A DNA stretch of 64,000 bases from Microcoleus sp. FACHB-68 (GTDB taxonomy: Bacteria; Cyanobacteriota; Cyanobacteriia; Cyanobacteriales; Oscillatoriaceae): assembly GCF_014695715.1 (NCBI RefSeq), contig NZ_JACJOT010000008.1, forward strand, positions 1,054,001-1,118,000, read 5' to 3'. The first letter of the stretch is position 1. Each line of letters starts with the position of its first letter. Positions 19,401-28,774 of the stretch are shown here, in pieces. A program made the position numbers and the translations under genes. The notes under the pieces were generated by a model that saw only the letters and a program-made list of their open reading frames with translations, made no database searches and had not been told where the DNA came from.

Positions 19401-20662
19401 TCTTCAGCATCCCCAGAAATTGCCGACACTGTTGGATTATCTTTAACATCGCTAGAAGTTACCGGCACTGTTGGATCATCTTCAGCATCCCCAGAAATTG
19501 CCGGCACTGTTGGATTATCTTCAACATCGCTAGAAGTTACGGGCACTGTTGAATTATCTTCAGCATCCCCAGAAATTGCCGGTGTAGCAGACTCATTTCC
19601 TAAATCTGCTGAATTACCCAAATTCACCGGCACCCGAACCCCATTACCTCCCAAAAATTCACCTGAAAGCATATCTGCACTATTTGGGCAGCATTTACGT
19701 CCCTCAGCAAATCCATGTTTTTGCCAATGCTCAAAAGCCAGCATTTTGTTGTTTCCAAAAGCGGCAGCTAAATCGGCATTGTTATTTAAATAAAAGTCTA
19801 AATCAACTGCCGGTGAAAATTTGCGTCCTTCCGTAACGCCATATTGTTGCAAATGCTCAAGTGCTAGCTTGTAGTTTTCTCCAAATGCTTCTACTAAATC
19901 TGGGTTATTTTCTAAATAATATTTGAGATTTACCCACGGCGAAAAATTGCGTCCTTCCCCTACGCCGTAGTTTTGCAAATGATCCAATGCTAGCTTGGTG
20001 TCTTCTCCAAACACTTCGGCTAAATCTGGATTATTTTTCAAATAATACTTAAGATCGACAAACGGCGAACAACTGCGTCCTTCAGCGATGCCGTGTTTTT
20101 GCCAATGTTCATATAACTGCTGATTACTTGTTATGCCGGCTTCCACTAAATCGGGGTTGCACACTCGATAAAAGTTCAGATTCAGCAACGGTGAGAAATC
20201 TCGCCCTTCATTTAAACCGGCATCCTTAAAATGTTCGTAGAGTTGCTGAGGCGTCGTTATGCCGGCTTTCCCCAAATCTGGATTCATCGCTGCATAACAA
20301 TCTGCATCAAATATTTTGTCAGCGTCTTCTAATTTTAATTCCGAGAGTTCACTGGCGCTTGTTTCAACAGAAGATAACTCGCCGGTGATGGTATCCAGAG
20401 CATTTGTGGCTGCAACCGTGCTATCTTTCTCATTGATGCCGGCTGACAAAACTGACACTGTCGCATCGCTGCCGATAACCAATGCTTCATCTGGCATTGC
20501 TTCTGGACTCATGCCGGCAGAAGTATCCAGAAAATCTCCATTCTTGTTTAAAATTGCACTGCCACTGCCCGGATCGCTCAACCTGAAGAAATTCTCATCA
20601 GGAGGAGTATCTATCAAACCACTGCTGAATTGAGTGCCGATTGAAATTTCAGAATCCAACAT
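16487..20662 (-). CDS. Giant surface protein: NPDL repeats + S8 subtilase + CHAP hydrolase
   Basis: A 1391-residue protein. In order: acidic N-terminus; five to six roughly 40-residue repeats with NPDL and GxxEGR (about 118-325); seven perfect-length 13-residue repeats (364-454); a Pro/Thr linker; an Ig-like domain (about 525-630); a peptidase S8 domain with D637 (IDSG), H675 (EHGT) and S846 (GTSVAAAQ); SH3-like and LGFP-like segments (about 940-1240); and a C-terminal CHAP domain with C1282 (QNCTWYAHG) and H1344 (WGHVAVVE). Subtilases cut proteins; CHAP domains usually cut peptidoglycan amide bonds. No classic signal peptide is present, as in other cyanobacterial NPDL-repeat proteins. GGAG precedes the ATG. 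Confidence 0.88.
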   Translation of the reverse strand: MLDSEISIGTQFSSGLIDTPPDENFFRLSDPGSGSAILNKNGDFLDTSAGMSPEAMPDEALVIGSDATVSVLSAGINEKDSTVAATNALDTITGELSSVETSASELSELKLEDADKIFDADCYAAMNPDLGKAGITTPQQLYEHFKDAGLNEGRDFSPLLNLNFYRVCNPDLVEAGITSNQQLYEHWQKHGIAEGRSCSPFVDLKYYLKNNPDLAEVFGEDTKLALDHLQNYGVGEGRNFSPWVNLKYYLENNPDLVEAFGENYKLALEHLQQYGVTEGRKFSPAVDLDFYLNNNADLAAAFGNNKMLAFEHWQKHGFAEGRKCCPNSADMLSGEFLGGNGVRVPVNLGNSADLGNESATPAISGDAEDNSTVPVTSSDVEDNPTVPAISGDAEDDPTVPVTSSDVKDNPTVSAISGDAEDNSTVPVTSTQVEDDATVPVTSSDVEDNPTVPVTESNSSTDINEGNATPPATETPVGEKLTPTVTPPKTLSGLEAEPTPPMELPENAGGKNSKKNPSPKHFQFKTTKEEYLNGETVRLNDAWAFDASGAGDLERVEFSLRRKDNKECQEVENATNFLTSSKDDRWGWLNYQISGLAPGEYQLKGVAYDKAGGKSNTAVTSFTVSETALVTPLLGFIDSGFAAKSPDLDYSRLVLGKDWVDGDDNPLIEAGEGNEHGTFMLGLVAAIQNNGTGIYGMNDHAKLWLGRAIGSGKWAESLMEFVDYAKQTGQSNAIVNLSLDLTQVEADGSIKTRYEFTPREREALEYARQNGVLIVAAAGNDGDVMSVLGQASQEFDNIITAGAANGIERAAYSSYGDGLDILAEGGSISEPVTSTVGDDVGNMAGTSVAAAQVTGAASLLWEANTELNYRQVIEVLKSSATDLNVAGWDKETGAGLLNTEKAVEVAKLTMPEEYMPTAFLTPDTWQGEGEVSPSERAVEFNYSITNESFSGSVAPIGAPYYGVSYRRSPEFEDRWGEGIAAESNTLLEFDAWTWGEVGQDFWYNNDDALWYRLKDTDYWVPSVYINGYPPSQPSLLPPSNLTSTGSNEVSIFSGTVIATIGAIVRDEATISSAEVGSRNYRDTVEFDAWKIGDYVDYSDSLGTASDRWYRIAGTDDWISAAIIDGVPGSQGADNNNSSSPTISSIAQQYQMGNPTSDVILYSGNISYQLFDKGSVVSSQHGIFPLYGGIRQEYLNTGGLNGPLGAPTSAETGIGNGVTQQTFEGGYIIWNGSTATAYYQGDLPNVIPPTNTPSTILTAQDFGNWSNWAEYTSRNPFPSPGQNCTWYAHGRMMQLGYSEYALDSMLGDAGTWDDTAARGATVTYTPQVPCIAVWDPYTGGAVQWGHVAVVEQINPDGSILISESNWNNTAYGTRTLYQNTLSWPSKFITVPKA
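19301..19573 (-). repeat. Seven 39-bp tandem repeats inside the protease gene
   Basis: Exactly 273 bases encoding seven 13-residue units such as [13 protein letters not shown] and [13 protein letters not shown]. The SGDAED and SSDVED types alternate in the first five units, giving a 78-bp higher-order period. The stretch is an acidic Thr/Val/Pro spacer, and its copy number is likely to vary between strains. Confidence 0.92.
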
Positions 20663-21226
20663 TTGTCCCTTTCTCCAAAAATTGACACAACTTCCTGACT
20701 TCTGCCGGTAACAAAGCGAAAATGAGACGGCTATACTTAAAAAATAGTTTAAGTATAAAAACTACAAGGTAGATAAATTTACCTACTTGTAAGTAAAGTA
20801 TTATGAATAACTTCACAAACAGGTGTTTTGATGTGCTCGTTTCTAGCTCAGGTAGCAAAAAGCTTTTTCCAGGAAACGATAAGCTCTATCTGAAGGATAA
20901 AAACTGCTCGGACTAGAATGCTTACAGAAATCCTATCTTTGCGTTTTAGGTATGTCCTCTGTGGAATTACAGAGGTTTTCCAGAAAAGACAGTAAATTTA
21001 TAGACAGACGTTTTTGATGAAACTTTGAACAAATTCAGGCAAACCGTATAATAAGACACAACTTTATGTATAAAATATGATTCAGCCGATCCCAGCCATT
21101 AAGCATACAAAGTGTGACTAAAACTGCTAAGCTTCAGCTAGAGGCATTCATAAGTATAGAAAAGTAAAATTACTTAATCAGTTGACTGCCGAACCAAGAA
21201 TGCCTGTCTTTTTATCCTGAAGAGTG
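20663..21226. other. Intergenic region upstream of the giant protease gene
   Basis: About 560 AT-rich bases with no gene. It must carry the promoter of the protease gene. A near-perfect dyad lies at 20769-20786. The rest is unremarkable. Confidence 0.45.
20769..20786. promoter_or_regulatory. Palindromic operator candidate
   Basis: GTAGATAAATTTACCTAC is an 18-base dyad with a single mismatched pair, flanked by CAAG and TTG that extend the symmetry loosely. It lies about 107 bases upstream of the protease start codon. No specific regulator can be named. Confidence 0.35.
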
Positions 21227-21562
21227 TTAAGGTTCTGGCTTTTCAATCACGGATACGATACGTTGCAACGACTCAGTTAATTGCGTCAGTTGATCCATAG
21301 AATCTTGCTGGACTTGCGCGAGAGTTTGCACCGCGTCACTTAAGGCAAAAATTTGATAACCTTGCTGTTGCACCTGTAGCGACTGGTGCTGCACTTGAGC
21401 TGCGAGCGCATCAATACGCTCAGCTAAGCGTTCTACGGTAACGGTTGTAGCGAGTACAGCCTCGCCAATTTGCTCAACAACTGACTCCAAACGATTGATT
21501 TTAACGTCCACTGCCGGCTCAATCCTTTTATCTACAACCCTGATTCGTGCTCTAAGGGTCAA
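21227..21562 (-). CDS. Hypothetical coiled-coil protein
   Basis: A 111-residue protein with long hydrophobic heptads from about residue 20 to 105 (VEQIGEAVLATTVTVERLAE, then Gln-rich VQHQSLQVQQQ), predicting one extended coiled coil. No catalytic motif or membrane segment is visible. The start is TTG at 21562 with AAAGG upstream; a GTG at 21511 is possible. Function unknown. Confidence 0.55.
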   Translation of the reverse strand: MTLRARIRVVDKRIEPAVDVKINRLESVVEQIGEAVLATTVTVERLAERIDALAAQVQHQSLQVQQQGYQIFALSDAVQTLAQVQQDSMDQLTQLTESLQRIVSVIEKPEP

Positions 21563-21813
21563 AATGCCGGCCTTTGGAAATACTAGGCAGCGGCAAACTC
21601 TCAGATCACTTTCAGCAAAATTTTATTAGATTGTAGATGCAGACAAGCTTCCTGATGGAAAGGCCCATTAATCGTGCCTTGTGCGCTATCACAAACAACC
21701 GTTAATGGTTGTGGTGAATCTCATTTGCTGTAATGTTGCATGATAACAAGCAACGTGCGCGTTCTACAACGAACTTTTATTCTGGGTTATAAGCACCTAA
21801 TCTTAACTCTCCA

Positions 21814-23301
21814 ATGTTAGACACCCTAGATTTAAACCAATCTTTAGATAAAGACACCTACAAAACTCAGATTGAAGCCCTGATGCGGGAACTGCGGCAA
21901 CTGCAACAGGCGTGTTGGGAAAAAAAATTGCCGACGATCGTCGTCTTGGAAGGCTGGGCGGCGGCGGGTAAAGGTTCGCTGGTGAAGAAAATGGTGGAAT
22001 ACATGGACCCGCGCGGGTTTGTGGTTCACCCAATTTGGCCGGCCACTGAACAAGAACGACAGTACCCGTTTCTGTGGCGATTTTGGCAAAAACTGCCGGC
22101 GCGTGGCAGCATTGGTTTTTTCTATCACAGTTGGTACACTCACGTCTTAGAAGACCGGCTTTTTGGGCGTTTGCCCGAAACAGAGGTTCACTCAGCAATG
22201 AGTCAAATTAACGCATTCGAGCGCCAACTCATGGATGATGGCGCGACGGTTGTTAAATTTTGGATTCATGTAAGCAAGAAAGAATTAAAAAGCCGGCTCA
22301 AAAAAGCCGGTGCTGATGAATTGAAAGCATGGCGGGTACGCCCAGAAGACTGGCAGCAAGCCAACCGTTATCCAGAATACGCAGCTTTTGCTGAAGAAAT
22401 GGTGAGCCGCACCAGCACCGGCATCGCCCCTTGGACACTGGTAGAGGGAGACTGTCAGCGCTGGGCACGAGTTAAAGTTTTAACGAAAATGGTAACAAGC
22501 CTCAGAGAAGCACTCGACCGGCTACAAAGTCAAGCGCTGCCACCTGTCAGAGATCCACAAGAACAGTTAGACGCGACTGAACCGGATTTCTTAGGGCAAA
22601 CTGATCTGAGTGTCAGCCTTGACAAAAAAGATTACAAAAAGCAGTTACGCAAAGAACAACTGCAACTGCGAAAACTTCAACTGAGCATTCACGAAAATCA
22701 AGTGCCGGTGCTGGTGTTGTTTGAAGGGTGGGATGCTGCCGGCAAAGGAGGAGCGATTAAACGCTTAACCGATGTGCTCGATCCTCGCAGTTATATTGTC
22801 AGCGCCTTTGCCGCCCCCACAGATGAAGAAAAAGCCCATCACTATCTCTGGCGGTTTTGGCGCAGGTTGCCCACCGCCGGCACCATTGGCATTTTTGATC
22901 GCAGTTGGTACGGGCGAGTGCTGGTTGAGCGTGTTGAAGGATTTGCCACCGAACCTGAATGGCGTCGCGCCTACCAAGAAATTATCGAGTTTGAGGAGCA
23001 ACTAACCAGCGCCGGCTGCGTGTTGGTAAAGTTCTGGCTGCACATTAGCCCAGAAGAACAATTAAAGCGCTTTCAAGAACGCGAAGAAAATGCCTTTAAG
23101 CAACACAAACTCACCGCAGAAGATTGGCGAAATCGGGAGAAATGGCCGCTTTACAATGTGGCAGTCAATCAGATGATTGGGCGTACCAGTACACCCACCG
23201 CACCTTGGACAGTGGTTGCCGGCAATGATAAATATTTCGCTCGCGTCAAAGTCATTCAAACTGTTACAGAGGCAATTCGCACTGAGCTGAAACGCCGGTG
23301 A
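21814..23301 (+). CDS. pap: Polyphosphate:AMP phosphotransferase (two-domain PPK2)
   Basis: A 495-residue protein with two PPK2 domains, 1-245 and 265-495, the class II layout that phosphorylates AMP to ADP using polyphosphate. The C-terminal copy has the full Walker A, GWDAAGKGG (G305, D307), plus DRSWYGRVLVERVEG. In the N-terminal copy the Walker aspartate is alanine (GWAAAGKG, G47) and the lid reads HSWYTHVLEDRL, so that half is probably structural or regulatory. This agrees with what is known of the family. Confidence 0.9.
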   Translation: MLDTLDLNQSLDKDTYKTQIEALMRELRQLQQACWEKKLPTIVVLEGWAAAGKGSLVKKMVEYMDPRGFVVHPIWPATEQERQYPFLWRFWQKLPARGSIGFFYHSWYTHVLEDRLFGRLPETEVHSAMSQINAFERQLMDDGATVVKFWIHVSKKELKSRLKKAGADELKAWRVRPEDWQQANRYPEYAAFAEEMVSRTSTGIAPWTLVEGDCQRWARVKVLTKMVTSLREALDRLQSQALPPVRDPQEQLDATEPDFLGQTDLSVSLDKKDYKKQLRKEQLQLRKLQLSIHENQVPVLVLFEGWDAAGKGGAIKRLTDVLDPRSYIVSAFAAPTDEEKAHHYLWRFWRRLPTAGTIGIFDRSWYGRVLVERVEGFATEPEWRRAYQEIIEFEEQLTSAGCVLVKFWLHISPEEQLKRFQEREENAFKQHKLTAEDWRNREKWPLYNVAVNQMIGRTSTPTAPWTVVAGNDKYFARVKVIQTVTEAIRTELKRR

Positions 23302-23328
23302 AAGCGAGGGGGTAGGGAGAAGCATTTT

Positions 23329-23356
23329 GTTGGGTTTTCGCTGCGCTCAACCCAAC
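23329..23356. repeat. Palindromic GTTGGGTT/AACCCAAC repeat
   Basis: GTTGGGTT (23329-23336) and AACCCAAC (23349-23356) form a perfect 8-bp stem around a 12-base loop. This is a common dispersed palindrome in cyanobacterial genomes, and could also act as the pap terminator. Confidence 0.7.
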
Positions 23357-23422
23357 CTACGAAGCTGGGAAGAAGATAGGGGGTGAGAGGGTGAAATATT
23401 CCATACCTTTTAGTTGTCGCAG

Positions 23423-23464
23423 CCATGCCCCATGCCCCATGCCCCATGCCCAATCCCCCATGCC
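23423..23464. repeat. STRR heptad array CCATGCC
   Basis: Six consecutive heptads: four CCATGCC, one CAATCCC, one CCATGCC. The array abuts the stop codon of the pentapeptide-repeat gene on the minus strand. Confidence 0.9.
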
Positions 23465-24370
23465 CTAACAACTCAGCGTTTCCCTCGTTTCTTTGCGCGT
23501 CCAAGTAGTGGTGCCGGCGGCAATTAAGCAGAGATACCGGCGGGTTGATTCAGGGAGCGTGACGCCGGTAAAGTCAGCTCCCTCGATTTTTGCCCCTAAT
23601 AAATGCGCTTCACTGAGATCGGCACCGCTTAAATCTGCGTTTGTGAGATTGCTCCAATTTAGATTGGCTTTGCTCAACAGTGCCTTACTCAAGTCGGAGC
23701 CGGCCAAATTTGCCCCGGTTAAGCTGCCGCCCCGAAGCTTTGCGGCGCTGAGATTTGAAGCCATTAAATTTGCGTCTTGCAGGTTGATGCCACTCAGTTT
23801 GGCTTCCCTCAAATCGACGCCGTTAAGATCGACGCCATTGAGTTCAATCCCATTCAAAAAAGCTTTACTGAGATTCACCCCATTTAAAAACGCTCCATCA
23901 AGGATCGCCCCGCTGAGCCTTGCACCTGACAAATTTGCCCAATTCAAATTGGCTCGGCTAAGGTTAGCTCCCCGCAGATTAATATCGGTGAGATTGGCGC
24001 TACATAAATTTACACGTTGCAGATTGGCACCGCGCAGATTAACGCCGGTGAGATTAGCACCGCTAAGCTTGGCTTTAGATAAATCTGATTTCACCAAAAA
24101 AGCGCCGTTGAGGTTAGCCTTAGTCAAGTCAGCATCAGCCAGATTGCCTTCGCTGAGTTTAACAAAACTTAAATCTGCCCAGTTGAGAAAGGTATCACTC
24201 AGATTTGCCTTTGTCAGGAAAGCGCGACTGAGATTGGCTCCCATGAGATTGGCACCTGTGAGGTTAACCCCGATCAAAGTTACCTCACTCAGGTTTGCCC
24301 CTTGCAAGTTGACACCGGCAAAGTCCCTCTCTCCCGCATCGTAGAGCCTAAGTAGATGACTGACTTCCAT
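23465..24370 (-). CDS. Pentapeptide-repeat protein
   Basis: A 301-residue protein of A(N/D)LXX repeats from about residue 20 to 275, predicting a right-handed beta-helix of about twelve to thirteen coils, followed by a short basic tail (RRYLCLIAAG). The cap, MEVSHLLRLYDAGERDF, parallels that of the protein at 15385-16029. GGAGAG precedes the ATG. Function unknown. The long open frame on the opposite strand is a by-product of the 15-base periodicity. Confidence 0.9.
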   Translation of the reverse strand: MEVSHLLRLYDAGERDFAGVNLQGANLSEVTLIGVNLTGANLMGANLSRAFLTKANLSDTFLNWADLSFVKLSEGNLADADLTKANLNGAFLVKSDLSKAKLSGANLTGVNLRGANLQRVNLCSANLTDINLRGANLSRANLNWANLSGARLSGAILDGAFLNGVNLSKAFLNGIELNGVDLNGVDLREAKLSGINLQDANLMASNLSAAKLRGGSLTGANLAGSDLSKALLSKANLNWSNLTNADLSGADLSEAHLLGAKIEGADFTGVTLPESTRRYLCLIAAGTTTWTRKETRETLSC

Positions 24371-24799
24371 ATTGTGAACTCTCCAGTTGCGACCAGTTTG
24401 GGGCTAGGCCATTGATGGACAAAGCTAAAATTGTGGAACGTGACATGAACAGCGAGGGTGAGTAGCTGAGTTTTATCATGTCGTTAAAATGCCCTTAGTA
24501 GCGAGGAAAATTAACGAATTATCTTTTGGTTTTTGTGAAGATTTTTAAAGTACAATTCAGCAGATGACAAAGCGAAAGACTAGGTAGAAGTAGCCTCACT
24601 CAAACGATAGGGTAATCTCACACAATGATTTCAACCAAAATTTTCAGCCTGAAAACACCCAATAAGGATATTAACCTGGTTAGTATTTAATGCATTTTAA
24701 GAAACAAATATATTTGTCAAGAATTTTTATGCTTGAATTCAGGCGAGCCGGCAAGAATATCGGTAACAAAGTTGTGGCGACAGTTAAGGAAGTTTGCAA
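24371..24799. other. Divergent intergenic region
   Basis: About 430 AT-rich bases between divergent pentapeptide and ydcF-like genes, presumably holding both promoters. I recognise no specific site. Confidence 0.4.
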
Positions 24800-25765
24800 A
24801 TGTTTTCTTTACTAACCCAAGCGCTGCTATGGCTGCTGGTTCTCACCTTTTTGTGGTATGTCTTGCAGCGATTAGTGCCGAAAAACTATTTGGCTGTGTT
24901 GGGCTTCGTAATATTGGTGCTCGCCCTGATACTGCCATTTTTCTACCCAGCTGCTCCATTGAGTGGCAGTGCTTGGAGCATTTTGTCGTTACCGCTGAAG
25001 CCGCTGGGTCTGTCTCTGTTGCTGTTGCTGCTAAGTAAGAAGGGAAAAAAGGCGAATTTAGTCATTTGGGCTATGGTGATTTTGGTGTTGTCGAGCAACC
25101 CTTGGATCTCTCGGTATTTAGAGCGCCAAGTAGCTTCAGCCGGCGTATCAACGGCTCAACTTTGTAATGCGCCGGCCAGTGTGCGAACAGCCGGCACAGT
25201 TGTACTGTTGGGTCGAGGCGTAACCGAGGCGTATCAACCCTACGGGACTCAAATTCCCCAGGTAGATACGAACGAACGCATTCTGGCAGCCGCTGCCGAA
25301 TATCGGCAGCAAGCCAGGTTTGGCGTTCGTCCCCTCATGATCGTCAGCGCCGGCAAGCAGGCAGTGGGGACGACCAAGCAAACTGAAACAGAATATATCA
25401 GGACTATGCTTGGAAATATGGGCGTCCCGGAAGTTACGGAATACAATAGTGTGAGCGTTCACGACAGCGCAGTTAACATCAAACGAATCTTGAACGAGAG
25501 ACGAGTCAATCAGAATGATCGAGTCGTTGTGGTTGCCTCTCCCATTGATGTCGGTCGTGCCCAGCTGACGTATCAAAAGCAGGGGCTAAACGCAATTTCT
25601 AGCGCCAGTAACTTGGAAGAAATCATCTGCGACCCTGCACAAAGACTTTTGACGCTAGCAGACTTTATACCTTCTGCGGAAGCGCTGCTGCGCTCTACAC
25701 GAGCCATTAATGAATTTTTCACGTTAATTTACTACTTTATGCGCGGCTGGCTGAACCTGAGCTAG
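24800..25765 (+). CDS. YdcF family protein (DUF218)
   Basis: A 321-residue protein with three or four N-terminal membrane segments (to about residue 105) and a DUF218/YdcF domain (about 130-290): TVVLLGRGVTEAY, PLMIVSAGKQ, TEYIRTML, VHDSAVNIKRIL and VVVVASPIDVGRA. YdcF/SanA/ElyC proteins are envelope-linked, with roles in cell-wall or polysaccharide lipid-carrier metabolism in other bacteria. AAGGAAG precedes the ATG at 24800; a TTG two codons earlier is less likely. Confidence 0.85.
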   Translation: MFSLLTQALLWLLVLTFLWYVLQRLVPKNYLAVLGFVILVLALILPFFYPAAPLSGSAWSILSLPLKPLGLSLLLLLLSKKGKKANLVIWAMVILVLSSNPWISRYLERQVASAGVSTAQLCNAPASVRTAGTVVLLGRGVTEAYQPYGTQIPQVDTNERILAAAAEYRQQARFGVRPLMIVSAGKQAVGTTKQTETEYIRTMLGNMGVPEVTEYNSVSVHDSAVNIKRILNERRVNQNDRVVVVASPIDVGRAQLTYQKQGLNAISSASNLEEIICDPAQRLLTLADFIPSAEALLRSTRAINEFFTLIYYFMRGWLNLS

Positions 25766-25944
25766 AGATTTTGCAATCGAGTGTAACCGGCATTAGGTGG
25801 GAGGCAGCACCGGCAGCAATTCGTTTAAACTAAAAAGTCGCCATCGCTCAAGATGAAGTGAATGAGCGTTGAACTTTCTGATAGTTGCGACACAAAAAGC
25901 TGTCTCTCCTGCCTAGCCCCTCTCACCTAAAATTAAAAATTGAC

Positions 25945-27708
25945 ATGGCTCGCTCTCGATTGCAAAAACTAGCAAATTATTTGCGGCCCCACTGGAAACC
26001 AGCGGCTTTGGGCGTTTTAGCATTGCTGATTGTTAACGCTGTGGGAGTTTATATTCCTCTGTTAATTAGCAATAGCATTGATCAACTCAGACTTAGTGTA
26101 GAAACAACCGAGCGCACGTCGATACAACCGATTTTGCCCTATGTCGTGCTGATCTTGGTACTGGCGACGGTGATGTGGGGAATTCGCGTCGTCTCGCGGC
26201 TGTTGCTGTTTGGAGTGGGCCGGCAAGTAGAATTTGATTTGAAACAAAATATTTTTCAACACCTACTGACCCTTGAACCGTCTTACTTTGCCACCAATAC
26301 CACCGGCGATCTAATTAACCGCGCGACGTCTGATGTGGATAATATTCGGCGGTTGCTGGGGTTTGCCGTGTTGAGTTTGGCAAATACGGTGTTTGCCTAC
26401 GCGCTGACGCTGCCGGTGATGCTGTCAATTAATCTTCGCCTGACTGTGTTGGCAATTTCAGTTTATCCCATCATGCTGATTTTGGTACAGCTATTTGCCG
26501 ATCAACTCCGCAATCAACAATTAGTTGTGCAAGAAGAACTCTCAGGTTTGAGTGAGTTAATTCAGGAGGATATGAGCGGCATCTCCCTGATTAAAATTTA
26601 CGCACAGGAGGAAAACGAACGCCGTGCTTTTGCCCAGAATAACAATCGGCTTTTAAACGCAAATTTGAAGCTGGCAAGAACTCGAACGTTGCTGTTTCCG
26701 ATTCTTTCTGGGTTAGCGAGTTTGAGTTTGCTAGTGTTGCTAGCGTTTGGTGCAGGGGCAATTGCAGCCCAAGAAATTACGGTTGGAGATTTTATTGCTT
26801 TAATTCTTTATGTTGAGCGTTTGGTATTCCCAACGGCGCTGCTAGGTTTCACGATTACTGCTTATCAGCGAGGTGAAGTCAGTATTGATCGCATCGAGTC
26901 GATTCTTACGGTTGAGCCTAAGATTCAGAACTCTGCGAAAGCGATTGAATTACCGAAGCCGGTGCGGGGGACTTTGCAAGCACGGGGGTTGACTTATACT
27001 TATCCGGGTGCGAAAGTGCCGGCTTTAAAAAATGTCAGCTTTGAGATTGCTGCCGGCGAAACGGTGGCGGTTGTGGGTCCTATTGGTTCGGGTAAATCGA
27101 CTTTGGCAAATGCCTTGCCGCGCTTGTTGGATATTGCACCCGGACAGTTATTTTTAGATGGCTGCGATATTACTGAGGTGCGATTGCAGGATTTGCGGGG
27201 GGTGATGGCTTACGTTCCGCAAGACAGTTTTTTGTTTAGCACGACGATTAGAAATAATATCCGCTATGGCAATCCTTTAGCTGAACAACCAGAGGTGGAA
27301 TATGCAGCGAAACAAGCCCAAATTGAGGGAGAAATTCTCAATTTTCCCCAGCAATATGAAACGATTGTGGGTGAGCGCGGAATTACGCTATCTGGGGGGC
27401 AACGGCAGCGTGCGGCACTGGCGAGAGCTTTGTTGATGGAGGTGCCGGTGTTGATTTTGGATGATGCGCTTTCGAGTGTGGATAATCAGACGGCGACGGA
27501 TATTTTAAATAATTTATCCACGGATATCCACCGCAAGACTGTGATTTTTATTTCCCATCAAATGTCCGCAGCAGCAACCGCTGATCGCATTTTTGTGATG
27601 GATCAAGGTCAGATTGTAGAAGCCGGCACTCATGCTGAGTTGATGCAAAAAGGGGGTTTATATCGCTCACTTTGGGATCAGCAAAAGTTAAAGGAATTGC
27701 TGCGATAA
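25945..27708 (+). CDS. ABC exporter, fused permease and ATPase (MsbA/MdlB type)
   Basis: A 587-residue half-transporter. Six membrane helices lie in about 20-315 and the nucleotide-binding domain in about 345-580: Walker A GPIGSGKST (378), Q-loop YVPQDSFLF, signature LSGGQRQR (482), Walker B VLILDDALSS and the H-loop FISHQ. It should dimerise and export a lipid, drug or peptide. The ATG of MARSRLQK at 25945 follows the usual family start; the frame from 25885 is longer without support. Confidence 0.9.
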   Translation: MARSRLQKLANYLRPHWKPAALGVLALLIVNAVGVYIPLLISNSIDQLRLSVETTERTSIQPILPYVVLILVLATVMWGIRVVSRLLLFGVGRQVEFDLKQNIFQHLLTLEPSYFATNTTGDLINRATSDVDNIRRLLGFAVLSLANTVFAYALTLPVMLSINLRLTVLAISVYPIMLILVQLFADQLRNQQLVVQEELSGLSELIQEDMSGISLIKIYAQEENERRAFAQNNNRLLNANLKLARTRTLLFPILSGLASLSLLVLLAFGAGAIAAQEITVGDFIALILYVERLVFPTALLGFTITAYQRGEVSIDRIESILTVEPKIQNSAKAIELPKPVRGTLQARGLTYTYPGAKVPALKNVSFEIAAGETVAVVGPIGSGKSTLANALPRLLDIAPGQLFLDGCDITEVRLQDLRGVMAYVPQDSFLFSTTIRNNIRYGNPLAEQPEVEYAAKQAQIEGEILNFPQQYETIVGERGITLSGGQRQRAALARALLMEVPVLILDDALSSVDNQTATDILNNLSTDIHRKTVIFISHQMSAAATADRIFVMDQGQIVEAGTHAELMQKGGLYRSLWDQQKLKELLR

Positions 27709-27832
27709 GGAGAAAAGAGAAAGTCAAGGCGCAATTCGTAGTGTGCCCTCTGTGCATCGCATACGAGCGCCATTAGTAAAGGTTTCTAGTCCGAATTCTC
27801 TGCCCCTACTGATTAAATCTTTTTAAATTATC

Positions 27833-27860
27833 AGCGTATGCCAGAGGTCAGGCATACGCT
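27833..27860. terminator. Perfect 10-bp hairpin between convergent genes
   Basis: AGCGTATGCC (27833-27842) and GGCATACGCT (27851-27860) form a perfect stem with an 8-base loop. AAAA follows on the + side and TTTAAA precedes it. It is well placed to terminate both the ABC exporter and the converging lipoprotein gene. Confidence 0.75.
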
Positions 27861-27947
27861 AAAAGCTGCGGTTTCTATCAAAATTTCAACCGCAGATTTG
27901 AGGATTTACAGGCAAGCTTTATGCTACATCTCTACAGCAATTAGCGC

Positions 27948-28502
27948 TTAGTCGTTTTCTAATTTTTGGACGGTTTGAGCGACAACAACTGGCTTATTTT
28001 GGTATTCAGCTTCTATCTTTTTCTTAACGTCCAAATCCCACTGCAAATCGTAGTCTTTCTCAAATTCAGCAAGAACAAAGTTGCGGACTGTGCCGGTGAC
28101 GCTGACCTCATTATCGTCTGTGATAGGTGTCGCGGGGTTGGCATTAATCACCAGCACTTTTTCATTATTAAATAACTGCTGACCTTCCAATCTGAAGGAA
28201 CGAGGGCCAACAATTTCGTCAACTTCTCCCTCGAGAGTTACAGTTTGACCAACCAGTTTGGTGGGGTTATCAGCCACATTATTGACTGATGTTGTAGGCG
28301 GAGGAGCGACTGCTTCTGTTGTTTGCGTGGCTACCGGAGGTGCAGGAGCGACTGCCTCTTTGTTGGGTTCGTTGTTGCAAGCACCCAGAACTGCTGTTAG
28401 AAGTCCTAGGGCCATAATTCCCCCAATATTTCCTAATTTTGAGGTGATGCCGCCGGCACGTTCACGGATGCTAGCATCGTTGTTTTTAAATGTATTTTGC
28501 AT
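27948..28502 (-). CDS. Lipoprotein with OB-fold-like domain
   Basis: A 184-residue protein. A basic N-terminus and hydrophobic stretch lead to a lipobox, AVLGAC, with the lipidated cysteine at residue 42. A Pro/Thr/Ala linker (about 50-75) precedes a small beta domain (about 82-150) beginning GQTVTLEGEVDEIVGPRSF, resembling OB-fold (tRNA_anti-like) folds found in bacterial lipoproteins. AGAGGAGG precedes the ATG. Function unknown. Confidence 0.72.
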   Translation of the reverse strand: MQNTFKNNDASIRERAGGITSKLGNIGGIMALGLLTAVLGACNNEPNKEAVAPAPPVATQTTEAVAPPPTTSVNNVADNPTKLVGQTVTLEGEVDEIVGPRSFRLEGQQLFNNEKVLVINANPATPITDDNEVSVTGTVRNFVLAEFEKDYDLQWDLDVKKKIEAEYQNKPVVVAQTVQKLEND

Positions 28503-28774
28503 GGAAAACCTCCTCTAACTACTGAGTACGTCCTGGCTATTTTGGCCTACAGTCATGCCGGTGAAGAACATCTTGAAGTGACTGCAATACTCGCTTTTTA
28601 ACTTTCTAAGCTCACCCTATCGGAGTTCACTGAGCAGCCACATCTTTCTTTGGGCTTGCAATAGTCTCTTTCTTAGGAGGTATATTTCTGTATCTCGGCA
28701 ATCTTTGTTTTTCAGATAATTTGCATAATTCACGCGCTAACGTGGGAGGGTGAGGCTCCTTTAGCATTGCTTTT

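Noticed and set aside
19215-19793. 192-codon frame opposite the 39-bp repeats of the protease gene
   Set aside because: Open only because the repeat unit is a multiple of three; the minus-strand reading is clearly the real one.
23493-24344. 283-codon open frame opposite the pentapeptide-repeat gene
   Set aside because: It is a shadow of the 15-base periodic repeat: low complexity, Leu/Ala/Ser/Lys-rich, and without any domain.
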